A stretch of 64,000 bases of DNA. Origin: Locusta migratoria (taxonomy: Eukaryota; Arthropoda; Insecta; Orthoptera; Acrididae). Below the pieces are notes generated by a model. The model did not search any database and was not told the origin of the DNA. It worked only from the letters and a program-made list of their open reading frames with translations. Position 1 is the first letter of the stretch. Every line of letters begins with the position of its first letter. A program made the position numbers and the translations under genes. The DNA lies in the NCBI GenBank assembly GCA_026315105.1, contig CM048755.1, positions 763,301,301-763,365,300 of the forward strand. Direction: 5' to 3'. This document shows, piece by piece, positions 54,536 through 64,000 of the stretch.

Positions 54536-56828
54536 ATTATTAATGAAGATGGAAACTTACGAGGCATCGAATCAGTTTGTTTTACATCTTCTCTCCCCGC
54601 AGTCACCTTTCAATGTTGCTTCTGTTGAGGTCACGAAACTATTATGGGCGCAATGCGCTTCTTCTTATATAGGATAGACGTTACTCAGTATTTGTAACAG
54701 TTTTGGAGTCCTAATTCCTCAAAGTTTTCACAGTGAAATCCAAACTACATGCAAGCTGTAACCGATGGAATGTAGTTTCGCAGAATACAGAGGAAACAGC
54801 AGGGATAGGGGTTGACTTCTAACTGAAGGGAACTTCACACTAGCCGCGTCATGCCCCTTCAGAAGAAGACAGAGTTTATCAGTGTATAAAGCGTCTTACG
54901 GAGAACTCTAAAAACTCAGGCATTGTGGATTTCGTAGCGCTTTCTCTGTGAAATCGTCCCGTGACGAACGAAAGACGGCAGCGTTTTCTGCTGTTCGTCT
55001 TTTAGGAATGCAGATCAACTCTTCTTCCAGAAGACGAGGAATTTAAGACTTTCATTCAGTTTTAGAATACCTCTGGATTTTTTCGTAAGTGTTTCTGATA
55101 TCAATGAAGTTTGAAAGACCGATTGTAGCTAGTTAATGATACCAATCGCAAATGACTAGCCACTGAAGGTGGCAACAGAAAAGTATTTCTAAACGTTACG
55201 AAGCGGGAAATTATTGCAAATCACCGTCATATGTTCACATGTTTGTAAACCTATGGTCATCAGTCCCTAGACATAAAAACTATTTAAACTAACCTCAGGA
55301 AAACACCCATGCCCCAGGGAGGACTCGAACGCCCGACGGCGAACATGTAAATCACCGACGTGAACGGTTTAATCGGACTTCATTACAAGCCCATGTGTGA
55401 CGTGTTCCAGGATCAAAACGTTACCAAGCGAGTGGGCGTGGTCACAACAATGGACTTGAGGAGGACGCTTCAAGTCCCATTTGACTTATAGATGTTCGTT
55501 ACTCGTGATTTTTATAAATGCTAGACAAATGCTTCATCTTTCCCTTATATGACATTGTACTCAGTATCTAAATAACTGCGTTGTCGACGGGACGTTAAAC
55601 AGTAATCTTTCTTCTTTCGTTCATTCCTCCCTCCCTATCGACATCGAGATGGTTACGTACTCATTAGTACATAAAATGTACCAATATGCTTCTGAAAAAT
55701 TAATCATGGATGAAGAACGTTAATAGTCACAACGGATAATTTACAGTTCAAGGTAAAGGAGGTTCCGGTTTTACATTCACTAATACGTAATTCATTGGGC
55801 GTGCAACAAAGTATGGGGTGGAAAATAATCATTCGTCTTCAAGATAGAGTAATAATAATCTCTTTCAACGGAAGTAGTTTTAGGACACTACTGGAACTCT
55901 AATTCAAAATGTCTGTGTCTAATTTCGAACTGATGTCTTATTTAGTAGCTTCATAAACATTGTAATTACTTTGTTATCGTTGGTCCTAATACAGTGAACG
56001 GTACCTTCTTTGAAACTAAGATATGTTTACATACAAATCTTAATGGTGCTGTAAGTAGTTTGCGAAAAGAATTGTCTGGAGAAGAACGTATAGAAGTATT
56101 AGTTTCAAGTTAATACGAGCTAAAGATGAAGTCTAGCAACATATCCAGTAGTATGCGCTACCTCTAGTAACTCTGGAAGAAAGCGTGGGTACAGCTGGGT
56201 AGTCGTTAGTAACTACAGAACGCGGGGAGAGTCACGTGGGAGAATCACAGAAGGCATGAAACTGGTACAACCAAGAGCGCAGTTGCTATTCTTCTATGAG
56301 ACCAGAAGCACGCTTATTTCCCAGTAACTAGTTCTTTATTTCAATAGCTCCTCTTACTTCTTTTTTGCTGTTGCAAGGAATCCATAATGGCATTCGCAAC
56401 ATTACATTCCTTCGACATATCGGAAACTGACTACTCGATGCGCCTCTGTTGCCGTATAGCGAACTACGGTTTTAAAGGCAGCACACAGCGACCATAGCTA
56501 ACGTATCGTGTAGGTGTCGAACGGAAAGCATCTCTAAATAATTGCGCAGTCTTTATTGCCTGCACATCTACCATCATTTGTAGGACGGACATATATGTCG
56601 ACGATGAATGTAGCAACCCTAGGCGAAAACAATGATATGATTTTGATTTTCTCTGAATGTGGGAGAAATAATGAAACCGCTATTGCCTTGTATGCTCATT
56701 GTGCCACCTCGAATCACTCAGTATTCAAGCTCTGATCTATTTTACTGGTAAGAACTGCTTTTAATGACATTCTGCAAACAGGTAATCAAATAGAAAAGGT
56801 TCTGAGGAGCCAAAGAAACGGTACACTT
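54536..56828. other. Unclassified stretch with two small repeat fragments
   Basis: No gene. 55230-55345 resembles the tail and body of a family-2/3 SINE in minus orientation (CCATGCCCCAGGGAGGACTC). 55570-55615 (GCGTTGTCGACGGGACGTTA) is a fragment of the repeat family at 4408-4590. Confidence 0.45.
55230..55345 (-). mobile_element. SINE fragment, family 2/3, minus orientation
   Basis: TGTTCACATGTTTGTAAACC, then GGTCATCAGTCCCTAGACAT and ACCCATGCCCCAGGGAGGAC followed by TCGAACGCCCGACGGCG. The head beyond box B is missing. Confidence 0.65.
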
Positions 56829-58883
56829 GTCTACATCTACATCTATACTCCACAATCCACTGTAAGGTGTGTGGCGGAGGTTACACTGTACCACTGCTTG
56901 TCATTTCCTTTCCTATTACACTCCCAAATAGAACGAGGGAAAAACGAATGTCTACATGATTCTGTACTAGCCCTATTTTTTTTATCTTGTCTTTGTCATC
57001 CTTACGCGAAATGTAAATAGGCGGCAGCAAGATCGTTCTGCAGTCAGCTTCAAATTCCGGCCATCTATATTTCCTCAACAGAATTTATCGAAAAGGACGT
57101 CGTTTTTCCCCCAGTGATTCCCATTTGAGTTCCCAGAGCATTTCTGTGACACTCGCGCATTGGTCGAACCTAACAGTAACGAACGTAACTTCTTTACTCT
57201 AAACTGCTTCCATGTCTTTCCTTTAAAATTATCTGTTTCGGGTCCCAAACAGTTGAGCAGTACTCAAGACGTGGTCATACAAATTTTTTCTACTCGGTCT
57301 CCTTTACAGATGAAGTACATCTTCCCAAAATTCTCTCAATAAACTTATGTCGGCTGCCCGCCGTACTCAACAACCGTCCTTACATGTTCGTTCGATTTCA
57401 TATCGCTCTGCAAAGTTACGACTAGATATTTGAACGACGCGAGTATATCAAGAAACTGACTACTAATGCTGTATTCGAACATTATGGGATTGGTTTTCCT
57501 ACTTATGTGCATCTCCTTACATTTTTCTACATTTAGAGCTAGCTGCTATTGTTCACAACTAGAAATTTTTTTAAGTCATTCTGTATGCTACTATAGTCAA
57601 TTAATGACGACACCCTAACATACACCACAGTATCGTCAGCAAACAGCAGCAAATTACATGTTATTCAGACCACTCATATAGATGGAAAATAAAAGCGGTC
57701 CTATCACACGGGGCAAGCCTTACTATACAGTCGTCTCTGATGAACATTGACCGTCGAGAACAACGTACTGCATTCTATTACTTAGGAAGTCTTCCAGCCA
57801 ATCACAAATCTGTGAACCTAATCCATACGCTCGTACCTTCGTTAGCAGTCTAGAGTGCGGCACCATGTCAATAAAATGCCTTTTTGAAATCGAGAGAAAC
57901 ACAAGCTGCCTGCTGCCCTACTGCAAGGTTCGCAAGATGTGCGAGTAAAGGGCATGCTGAGTTTCTCACGAACGATGTTTGCTAAACTCGTGCTGATTTA
58001 CAGAAAGAAGCTTATCGATCTCAAGGAAGATTACTATATTCGAACTGAGGATTTGAACCAATAGCGTACACGAAACTGATGTTAACGATATTAGCCTGTA
58101 ATACGTGGGTCAGTTCTTTTACCTTTCCCATAAACGGGAGTCACCTGCGCTTTTATCCTTTCACTGCGAACTTTGCGCTGAATTGAAGATTCGCGATAAA
58201 TGCATGCTAATTAGGGGCCAATGTCGCAGAATACTCTCTGTAAAACCGAACTGGTATTCCATCCGAATCAGGAGCATTTTTAGTATTCACCTCTCTCAGC
58301 TGCTTTTCTCCATTTAGGAGTCTGTGCGTTGATAAAAGGATGGAACGTTTGTACGGTCCTCCTGCATGAATGATTTCTTAAAGGCTTAATTTATAACTTC
58401 AGCTTTCCATTTGCTTTCTTCTATTTCTGTCCTGGAATGATGAACATGAGGCTGGACAGTGGGCTTTGACCCACTTCTCGATTTTACATAGGGCCAGGAT
58501 TTATTCGGTTTCTCGAAAAGATCTTTTGATAAGGTATGGCTGTGGTAATTATTATATGCTTCGCGCATCGATCTTTTTAAAGATGCACGAATCTCTACTA
58601 GCTTTTGCCTTTCTTAATTTTGGTGTTCTTTTTTGAACTGTGAGTGCAACAGCCTTTGCTTTCTCTGTAGATTTCTAATATTACACTACTGGCCATTAAA
58701 ATTGCTACACCAAGAAGAAATGAAAATGATGAACGGGTATTCATTGGATAAATATATTATACTAGAACTGACGTGTGATTAGAGTTTCACCTAATTTGGG
58801 TGCATAGAGCCTGACATATTAGTACCCAGAACAATCACCTCTCGCCGTATTAACAGCCTTGATATGCCTGGGCAATCAGTAAA

Positions 58884-59845
58884 TCACAGCTTGGATGGCG
58901 TGTGCAGGTACAGACGCCCATGCAGCTTCAACGCGATACCACAGTTCATCAAAAGTAGTGACTGGCGTATTTTCACGAGCCAGTTGCCCGGCCATCTTTG
59001 ACCAAACGTTTCAATTGCTGAGAGATCTGGAGAATGTGCTGGCCAGGGCAGCAGTCGAACATTTTTCGTATCCAGAAAGGCCCGTACAGGAAATGGAACA
59101 TGTGGTCGTGCATTATCCTGCTGAAATGTCGGGTTTCGCAGGAATCGAATGAAGGGTAGAGCCACGGGTCGTAACACATCTGAAATGTAGCGGCCACTGT
59201 TCAAAGTGCCGTCGATGCGAACAAGAGGTGACCGAGACGTGTAACCAATGACACCCCATACCATCACGCCGGGTGATACGCCAGTATGGCGATGACGAAT
59301 ACACGCTTCCAATGTGCGTTCACCGCGATGTCGCCAAACACGGATGCGACCATCATGATGCTGTAAACAGAAGCTGGATTCATCCGAAAAAATGACGTTT
59401 TGCTATTCGTGCACCCAGGTTCGTCGTTTCGTACACCATCGCAGGCGCTCCTGTCCATGATGCAGCGTCAAGAGTAACCACAGCCATGGTCTTCGAGCTG
59501 ATAATCCATGCTGCTGCAAACGTCGTAGAACTGTTCGCGCAGATGATTGTTTTTGTTGTCTTGCGAACGTCCCCATCTGTTGACTCAGGGATCGGGACAT
59601 GGCTGCACGATCCTTTGCAGCCATGCGGATAAGATGCCTTTCATCTCGACTGCTAGTGATACGAGGCCGTTGAGATCCAGCACGGCGTTCCGTATTGCCC
59701 TCCTGAATCCACCGATTCCATATTCTGCTAACAGTCATTGGATCGCGACTAACACGAGCAGCAATGTCGAAATACGATAAACCGCAATTGCGATAGGTCA
59801 CAATCCGACCTTTATCAAAGTCGGAAACGTTAAGGTACGCATTTC
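58884..59845 (-). pseudogene. Tc1-like DD34E transposase, nearly complete but broken
   Basis: From about 59845 leftward: RNAYLNVSDFDKGRIVTYRN, GLSYFDIAARV (HTH) and SARTVLRRLQQHGLSARRPW. A frame change near 59400 is followed by HTGVSPGVMVWGVIGY, FQQDNARPH (second Asp) and LPWPAHSPDLSAIE (catalytic Glu). There are 34 residues between this Asp and Glu, the DD34E spacing. The reading is in two frames, and the original start codon seems lost next to the RTE fragment. Confidence 0.85.
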
Positions 59846-59862
59846 TACTCCTTACACCTTGT

Positions 59863-60275
59863 ACGGGAGTGAAACATGGACGATAAGCAGTGCGGACAGG
59901 AAGAGAATAGAGGCTTTTGAAATGTGGTGTTACAGAAGAATGCTGAAGATTAGGTGGGTAGATCGCATAACTAATGAAGAGGTACTGAACAGAATTGGTG
60001 AGAAAAGGAATTTTTGGCATACCTTGACTAAAAGAAGGGATCGCTTGGTAGGACACATTCTTAGACATCGGGGAATCGTAAATTTAGCATTGGAGGGAAG
60101 TGTCTGGGGTAAAAATCGCAGAGGGAGACCAAGAGATGCGTATAGTAAGCAGATTCAAGTGGATGTGGGTTGCCGTTCTTATAAGGAGATGAAAAGGCTT
60201 GCTCAGGATAGAGTAGGGTGGAGAGCTGCATCAAACCAGTCTCCGGACTGAAGACCATAACAACAACAACAACCC
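59863..60275 (+). mobile_element. RTE-type LINE 3' fragment (copy E)
   Basis: About 410 bp, starting at YGSETWTISSADRKRIEAFE and running in one open frame to the NQSPD stop at 60251, then CCATAACAACAAC. It is 5' truncated and very similar to copies A and B. It is inserted in plus orientation inside the Tc1 element. Confidence 0.92.
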
Positions 60276-60840
60276 GAGGCACCAGAACAACGTTTCACCA
60301 GGCAACGCCAGTCAACTCGGTTGGAAACTTTTCTCATGTCAGCACGTTGTCGGTGTCGCCACCGGCGCCAACCATGTGTGAATGCTCTGAAAAGCTAATC
60401 ATTTGCATATCACAGCATCTTCTTTCTGTCCCGTTCAAGTTCGCGTGTGTAGCACGTCATCTTCGTAATGTAGCAATTTTAATGGCCAGGAGTGTATTAT
60501 TATACCACGGTGGATCTATTCCATCCTTAATGGGCTTTATAGGCACGTATTTCTCTAACTCTTTATTTACAATGTATTTAAATGTAGTCCGCAATTCCTC
60601 TACATTTACTGTACACGAAGTAAACGATGTCCATTCATTATCCAAGTGTGATGCTAACAATTGCTTATCAGCTTTTTGTTATAAAATCATTCTCCTAGCC
60701 TTCTTGATTCATTTATTAACTTTGGTCACCAATGACGCTATTGACGATATCGTGATCACTAACTCCGGTCTCCACACTGACATCGTTAATCAGGTCGGAC
60801 CTGTTTGTAACTAAAAGGTCTAAATTATATAATATCGTGT

Positions 60841-61858
60841 AGGACCCCCGGAAACACCAGATGTGCCGTAACAGGATGTGGGATGAACCCGATTAATGTC
60901 TGAAGTATTGCTGGAGGATTCAACCTGTAGGGCTCTCCATAACTGCATAAGAGTATCAGGGGGTGAGTATATCTTCTGAATAGCACGTTGCAAGGAATCC
61001 TAGATATGCTCAATGATGTTCATTACTGGGGAGTATAGTGGGCATCAGAGGTGTTTAAACTAATAAGAGTGTTCCTGGAGGATTACGAATGTGTGTGTTC
61101 GCAATGTCCTGCTGGAATTGCCCAAGTGCGTCGAAATGCACAGTGGACACAAATGGATGATGAAGAAGAGCCAGGCTGCGTGCGGACGTGTCGCCTGTCA
61201 GAAACGGATCCACATCACACCATTACAGAGCCTCCACAATCTTCAACAGTTTCCTCCTCCAATGGAGTCATGAGGTTGTCTCCATACCCGTACATGTCTA
61301 TCTATTGGATACAACTGCAAACGAGACTCGTGAAACCAGTAATATGTTTCCAATCAACAGTCCTATGTCGGTATTGGCGCGCCCAGGTGAGGGGTAAAGT
61401 TTCGTGTCGTTCAATCAGGAAAGGTATACAAGTGCGTCTTCGGATCCAAATCCTACATCGTTGAATGCTTCGCAACCTGACACTTGATAGCTGATTATTC
61501 AAATCCGAAGCACTTTGCAGAAGGGTTGCACATCTGTCAGGTTACTCAATCCGTCTTGCAAGATCTTCTTCCGCCCGTAACAGTGGCGGAGAATTGATGT
61601 TTTAGCGGATTCCCTATATTCGCGTTGCACTCGTGAAACGGTCGTACGGGAAAATGCCCACCTTATGCTTCCTCTGAAATGCTGTTAGCCGTCTCTCGTG
61701 CGCCGACTATAATACTGTTAAAGCGTGCCGTTGTAGCAGCAGTGACCGATGTAAACACCTGTTTTTTTATATAGCAGCGCTGTCGTCTGAATGTTTACAT
61801 CCCTCTGTTAGGCATGCCTATACGAGTTTCTTTGGCTCTTCCACTATGATGCACATTC
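60841..61858 (-). pseudogene. Second Tc1-like transposon relic, minus strand
   Basis: Minus-strand blocks near 61300-61500 read RRTCIPFLIERHETLPLTWA then RQYRHRTVDWKH, a Tc1 transposase middle region (the usual DDWKH followed by WSDES is eroded). Plus-strand wording such as GAGCCTCCACAATCTTCAAC and CATGAGGTTGTCTCCATACC matches a family I know from orthopteran genomes. Termini are uncertain, and stops are frequent. Confidence 0.6.
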
Positions 61859-62573
61859 TTATGTTGATGATCGACTGCTACTACCTGCACCAAGCGTCGA
61901 TACCCTGCAGATCCTTGTTCTTTTCACTTTAATATTTGAACGTTGCACCATGTTGGTGTCGGTGTACTACAGAATAATTCGCCGTAAGCCTCATGGAACA
62001 ACGTAATCTGCCAGGTCATTTATATATACCATGAAAAGTTATGATCCTATAACACTCCACGGGGCGTGGCAAAAATGTCTTTCACGTCAGAAACCTGTAT
62101 CCAATACTTTCAGAGTCTTGCGTGTCAAAGACGTAGGCCAATAATTCTGCGCGTCTCTTCGACTACCATTCTTGAAACGTAAAATAACTGTATTAATTGT
62201 TTCATTGGTTCCTGGTATAATATTTTATAAATTTTGAAACAGACATAAGACAATTGTGTAATATTCTACAGTATTTTTGTACTTGATGGACCAGTTTTCG
62301 CCTATTACGCAACGTTTTCTACTGGCTACAAAGACGTAAACATGTACCTGTGAAAGCTCAAGGTTCAAACCTCTTAAGACGGTGTTTGCAAGATATCTAA
62401 GATCCTGTTTAAAGAGGATAAGGGTTTTTCAGATTTAGAACTATACACTTGATATACTCACACCATTTGGTATATACTGGTAGCGCGTCAGATCCAGTGG
62501 CCTGTTACGACGCCATTATAAACGCACAGTGCCTGCACAAACGTCTACGATACGTTTAGTGATTTTATGAAGA
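61859..62573. other. Unclassified stretch
   Basis: No supported feature. Confidence 0.3.
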
Positions 62574-62575
62574 TA

Positions 62576-63273
62576 GTTCGGAAAGTATTGAGAAAGAAAT
62601 CGAGTATAGGAAGAAAGAAAATTTATTTTAAAACATCTGTAGTTATACTACTTTTCAATGTAGCCTCCGTAATTTTCCAGGCATTTTTCAAAGCGTGGTA
62701 TAAGTTTATGTACTCCTTCGTCATGGAACGTTGACGCTTCTGTTGTCAACAACGTGGTCAGATGTTCTTTAACCTCTTCATCGTTTTTGAAGCACTTACC
62801 ACCAACAAACAACTTGGGGTGCTGAAGGAATGGAATCTCCAGGAGCGAAGTGGGTACTGAACGAAAGGTGGCAGCCGAAGATGCGAGCAGGCAATTGTTT
62901 CATCACATTCGCAATGGACGTCCACTTCTTTCTTCGTCATGCACTTCATTACACCGTTTCTTAAACTGTTGGACCCTTCTTCTCACTAATTAGACACTCA
63001 TTGCATTTCTTCATAAACACAGCAGATTTTTCGATGAATGTCACTTGGTTTAACGGTCTTAGCATTCAGGAAACGAATCTCAGGTCTCATTTCACACGCG
63101 GCGGGATTTTTGATCATTGATGCCGTTATAAACAATCACTACACACAAGACAGTACGAGCTCCAAATGGCTTTATTTCATTCTGCTTGAAGCAGAGATAC
63201 AACTGCGCATGAGACGAACTGCAATCGCAGAAGACCTAGGGAGAAACACCGAACCGGAACTTACAGTCTGAAC
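62576..63273 (-). mobile_element. Internally deleted mariner transposon
   Basis: Terminal sequences GTTCGGAAAGTA (62576-62587) and inverted GTTCAGACTGTA (63262-63273) match at 9 of 12 bases and are flanked by TA. On the minus strand the N-terminal block ACEMRPEIRFLNAKTVKPSD (about 63030-63100) and the C-terminal block EGVHKLIPRFEKCLENYGGY (about 62655-62720) of a mariner transposase lie about 300 bp apart. The catalytic middle is therefore deleted. Confidence 0.72.
62655..63108 (-). pseudogene. Mariner transposase ends without catalytic core
   Basis: The N-terminal HTH region (IRFLNAK, DIHRKICCVYEE) and the C-terminal GGKCFKNDEEVKEHLTTLLT stretch, with frame changes between. No DD34D core recognised. 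Confidence 0.7.
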
Positions 63274-63275
63274 TA

Positions 63276-63920
63276 CAATCTGAAGATTATCTGACATGTG
63301 GACGGATAGAACTTTATATTCGAATTCGTTTTATGCATCACTCATTATCATCTTTACGCTGATTTTGTATTTGTTTAACTTTTGCGTCAGTGAAGCTCTT
63401 TGCTTTCGCAGGAGCTATCTAACAGTTCTGTTAAAGGCAAACATGTCGATTAGTCGGTATTCTGAGGCTTTTTATGGCGCCGTTTTAGGGAAGTGAGTGA
63501 TGATATACTTCTTCCACTCCTGTCCATGAAATTTATCTTTTATTGACTGTTGAGTAAATGTAATTATACTCTAAGTTAAAATACTGTTTGGAAGTTAAAT
63601 AGCTTTCATTTTGTAAGTGTAAATATCGTTCAAGTGTGTGCAGCCAGAATGGCCATCCTACTAAGCACTTTTACTTTATAAGTCAGTAATTTATGTTCGT
63701 TTATAAATCTATATTATGTATAAGCATATATATTCATGTCACTTGTGTGCTATATCTTCTCATTGCTCTTGTCTTCTTTTATATGCAGTGTAAAATTGTA
63801 AACATAAACATAAATTTGAGAAATTGTCAGACTTTTATATCTGGAAAAAACTGTTGATGTGTAGAACTCTGAGCTGCTCCTCGGTTCGAAACCCACGGTG
63901 AACTGTAGGTTCCTATGTAA
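63276..63920. other. Unclassified AT-rich stretch
   Basis: No supported feature. Confidence 0.3.
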
Positions 63921-63924
63921 CTGG

Positions 63925-64000
63925 CTGACCTCTGGTCTAAGGCATCATGCTACGAACTGCACAGCCGTTCCCGCTGGAGGTTCAGGTCTTCCTTTGCGCA
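63925..64000 (+). mobile_element. tRNA-derived SINE, family 3, cut by the window end
   Basis: GGTCTAAGGCATCATGC (box-A region), CGAACTGCACAGCCGTTCCC and GGAGGTTCAGGTCTTCC (box B) are the head of the family whose reverse copy is at 32650-32851. The body lies beyond the window. Confidence 0.7.

Larger units (their letters stand above)
58684..60494 (-). mobile_element. Tc1-like DNA transposon with TA duplication
   Basis: The left terminus CACTACTGGCCATTAAAATT is matched by the inverted right terminus CACTCCTGGCCATTAAAATT, both continuing TGCTACA. TA dinucleotides flank it (58682-58683 and 60495-60496). The transposase is on the minus strand. An RTE 3' fragment sits inside near the transposase start. 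Confidence 0.93.
56829..60840 (-). mobile_element. CR1/L2-like LINE, minus strand, interrupted by a Tc1 transposon
   Basis: The 3' end lies at 56829 with CTACATCTACATCTATACTC (a GATGTA-type tail on the minus strand). Reading from 60840, the copy has the endonuclease end (LLVTNRSDLIND, GVSDHDIV near 60745-60830), a linker, then RT blocks: RLISLTSVSCTLL near 58050, DMVPHSRLLTKVRAYGLGSQ near 57830-57880 and the RLEYCSTVWDP-type block near 57240. It starts within the endonuclease, so it is 5' truncated. Its frame continues exactly across the Tc1 insertion if that element and one TA are taken out. Confidence 0.82.

Noticed and set aside
1..64000. CRISPR arrays, bacterial operons or ribosome binding sites
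   Set aside because: The window is clearly eukaryotic transposon-rich DNA; the repeats seen are SINEs, LINEs and microsatellites without regular spacers.

Overview
The window is eukaryotic repeat DNA, and I see no ordinary host gene, rRNA gene or true tRNA gene in it. Almost every recognisable protein fragment belongs to a transposable element. The tRNA-headed SINE families, Tc1/mariner families, RTE elements and TR-rich gypsy elements resemble those of very large orthopteran genomes, probably a grasshopper or locust such as Schistocerca. That assignment rests on recognition from memory, not on a search.

Layout. 1-9,800 is a decayed Ty3/gypsy retrotransposon in + orientation (gag, protease, RT, RNase H, integrase). 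It is split by a hAT transposon with a perfect 8-bp target duplication, by a SINE and by a 5'-truncated Jockey-type LINE. 9,800-16,800 holds several SINEs, one inserted into another, a GC-rich block, a DD41D mariner-like transposase pseudogene split by a SINE, and an antisense Tc1-like relic. 16,840-23,435 holds two full-length RTE-type LINEs of about 3.29 kb each. One (18,873-22,165, minus strand, uninterrupted 1,019-codon ORF) sits inside the other (plus strand) in opposite orientation. 23,724-26,566 is a Penelope-like element bounded by inverted repeats of about 43 bp. 27.4-29.6 kb carries a decayed Polinton/Maverick-type integrase. 29.7-37.9 kb is a mix of LINE, SINE, RTE and Tc1 fragments.

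37,933-54,535 is one large LTR retrotransposon. Two diverged LTRs of about 2.4 kb enclose a decayed gag but no recognisable pol. A full-length 5.18-kb Jockey-type LINE (44,160-49,335, minus strand) and SINEs are inserted in it. 56.8-60.8 kb is a CR1/L2-like LINE (minus). It is interrupted by a Tc1 DD34E transposon that itself holds an RTE 3' fragment. The end of the window has another Tc1-like relic, an internally deleted mariner and the start of a SINE.

How the parts work together. The logic is parasitic and nested. The RTE ORF at 18,893-21,952 is the only coding region that looks capable of making a complete protein (endonuclease plus reverse transcriptase). SINEs presumably depend on LINE enzymes, and the gag-only LTR element would need a pol-encoding partner. 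The most notable signals are the antiparallel RTE-in-RTE pair, a candidate HDV-like ribozyme at the RTE 5' ends, the pol-less long-LTR element and the inverted-repeat-bounded Penelope-like element.
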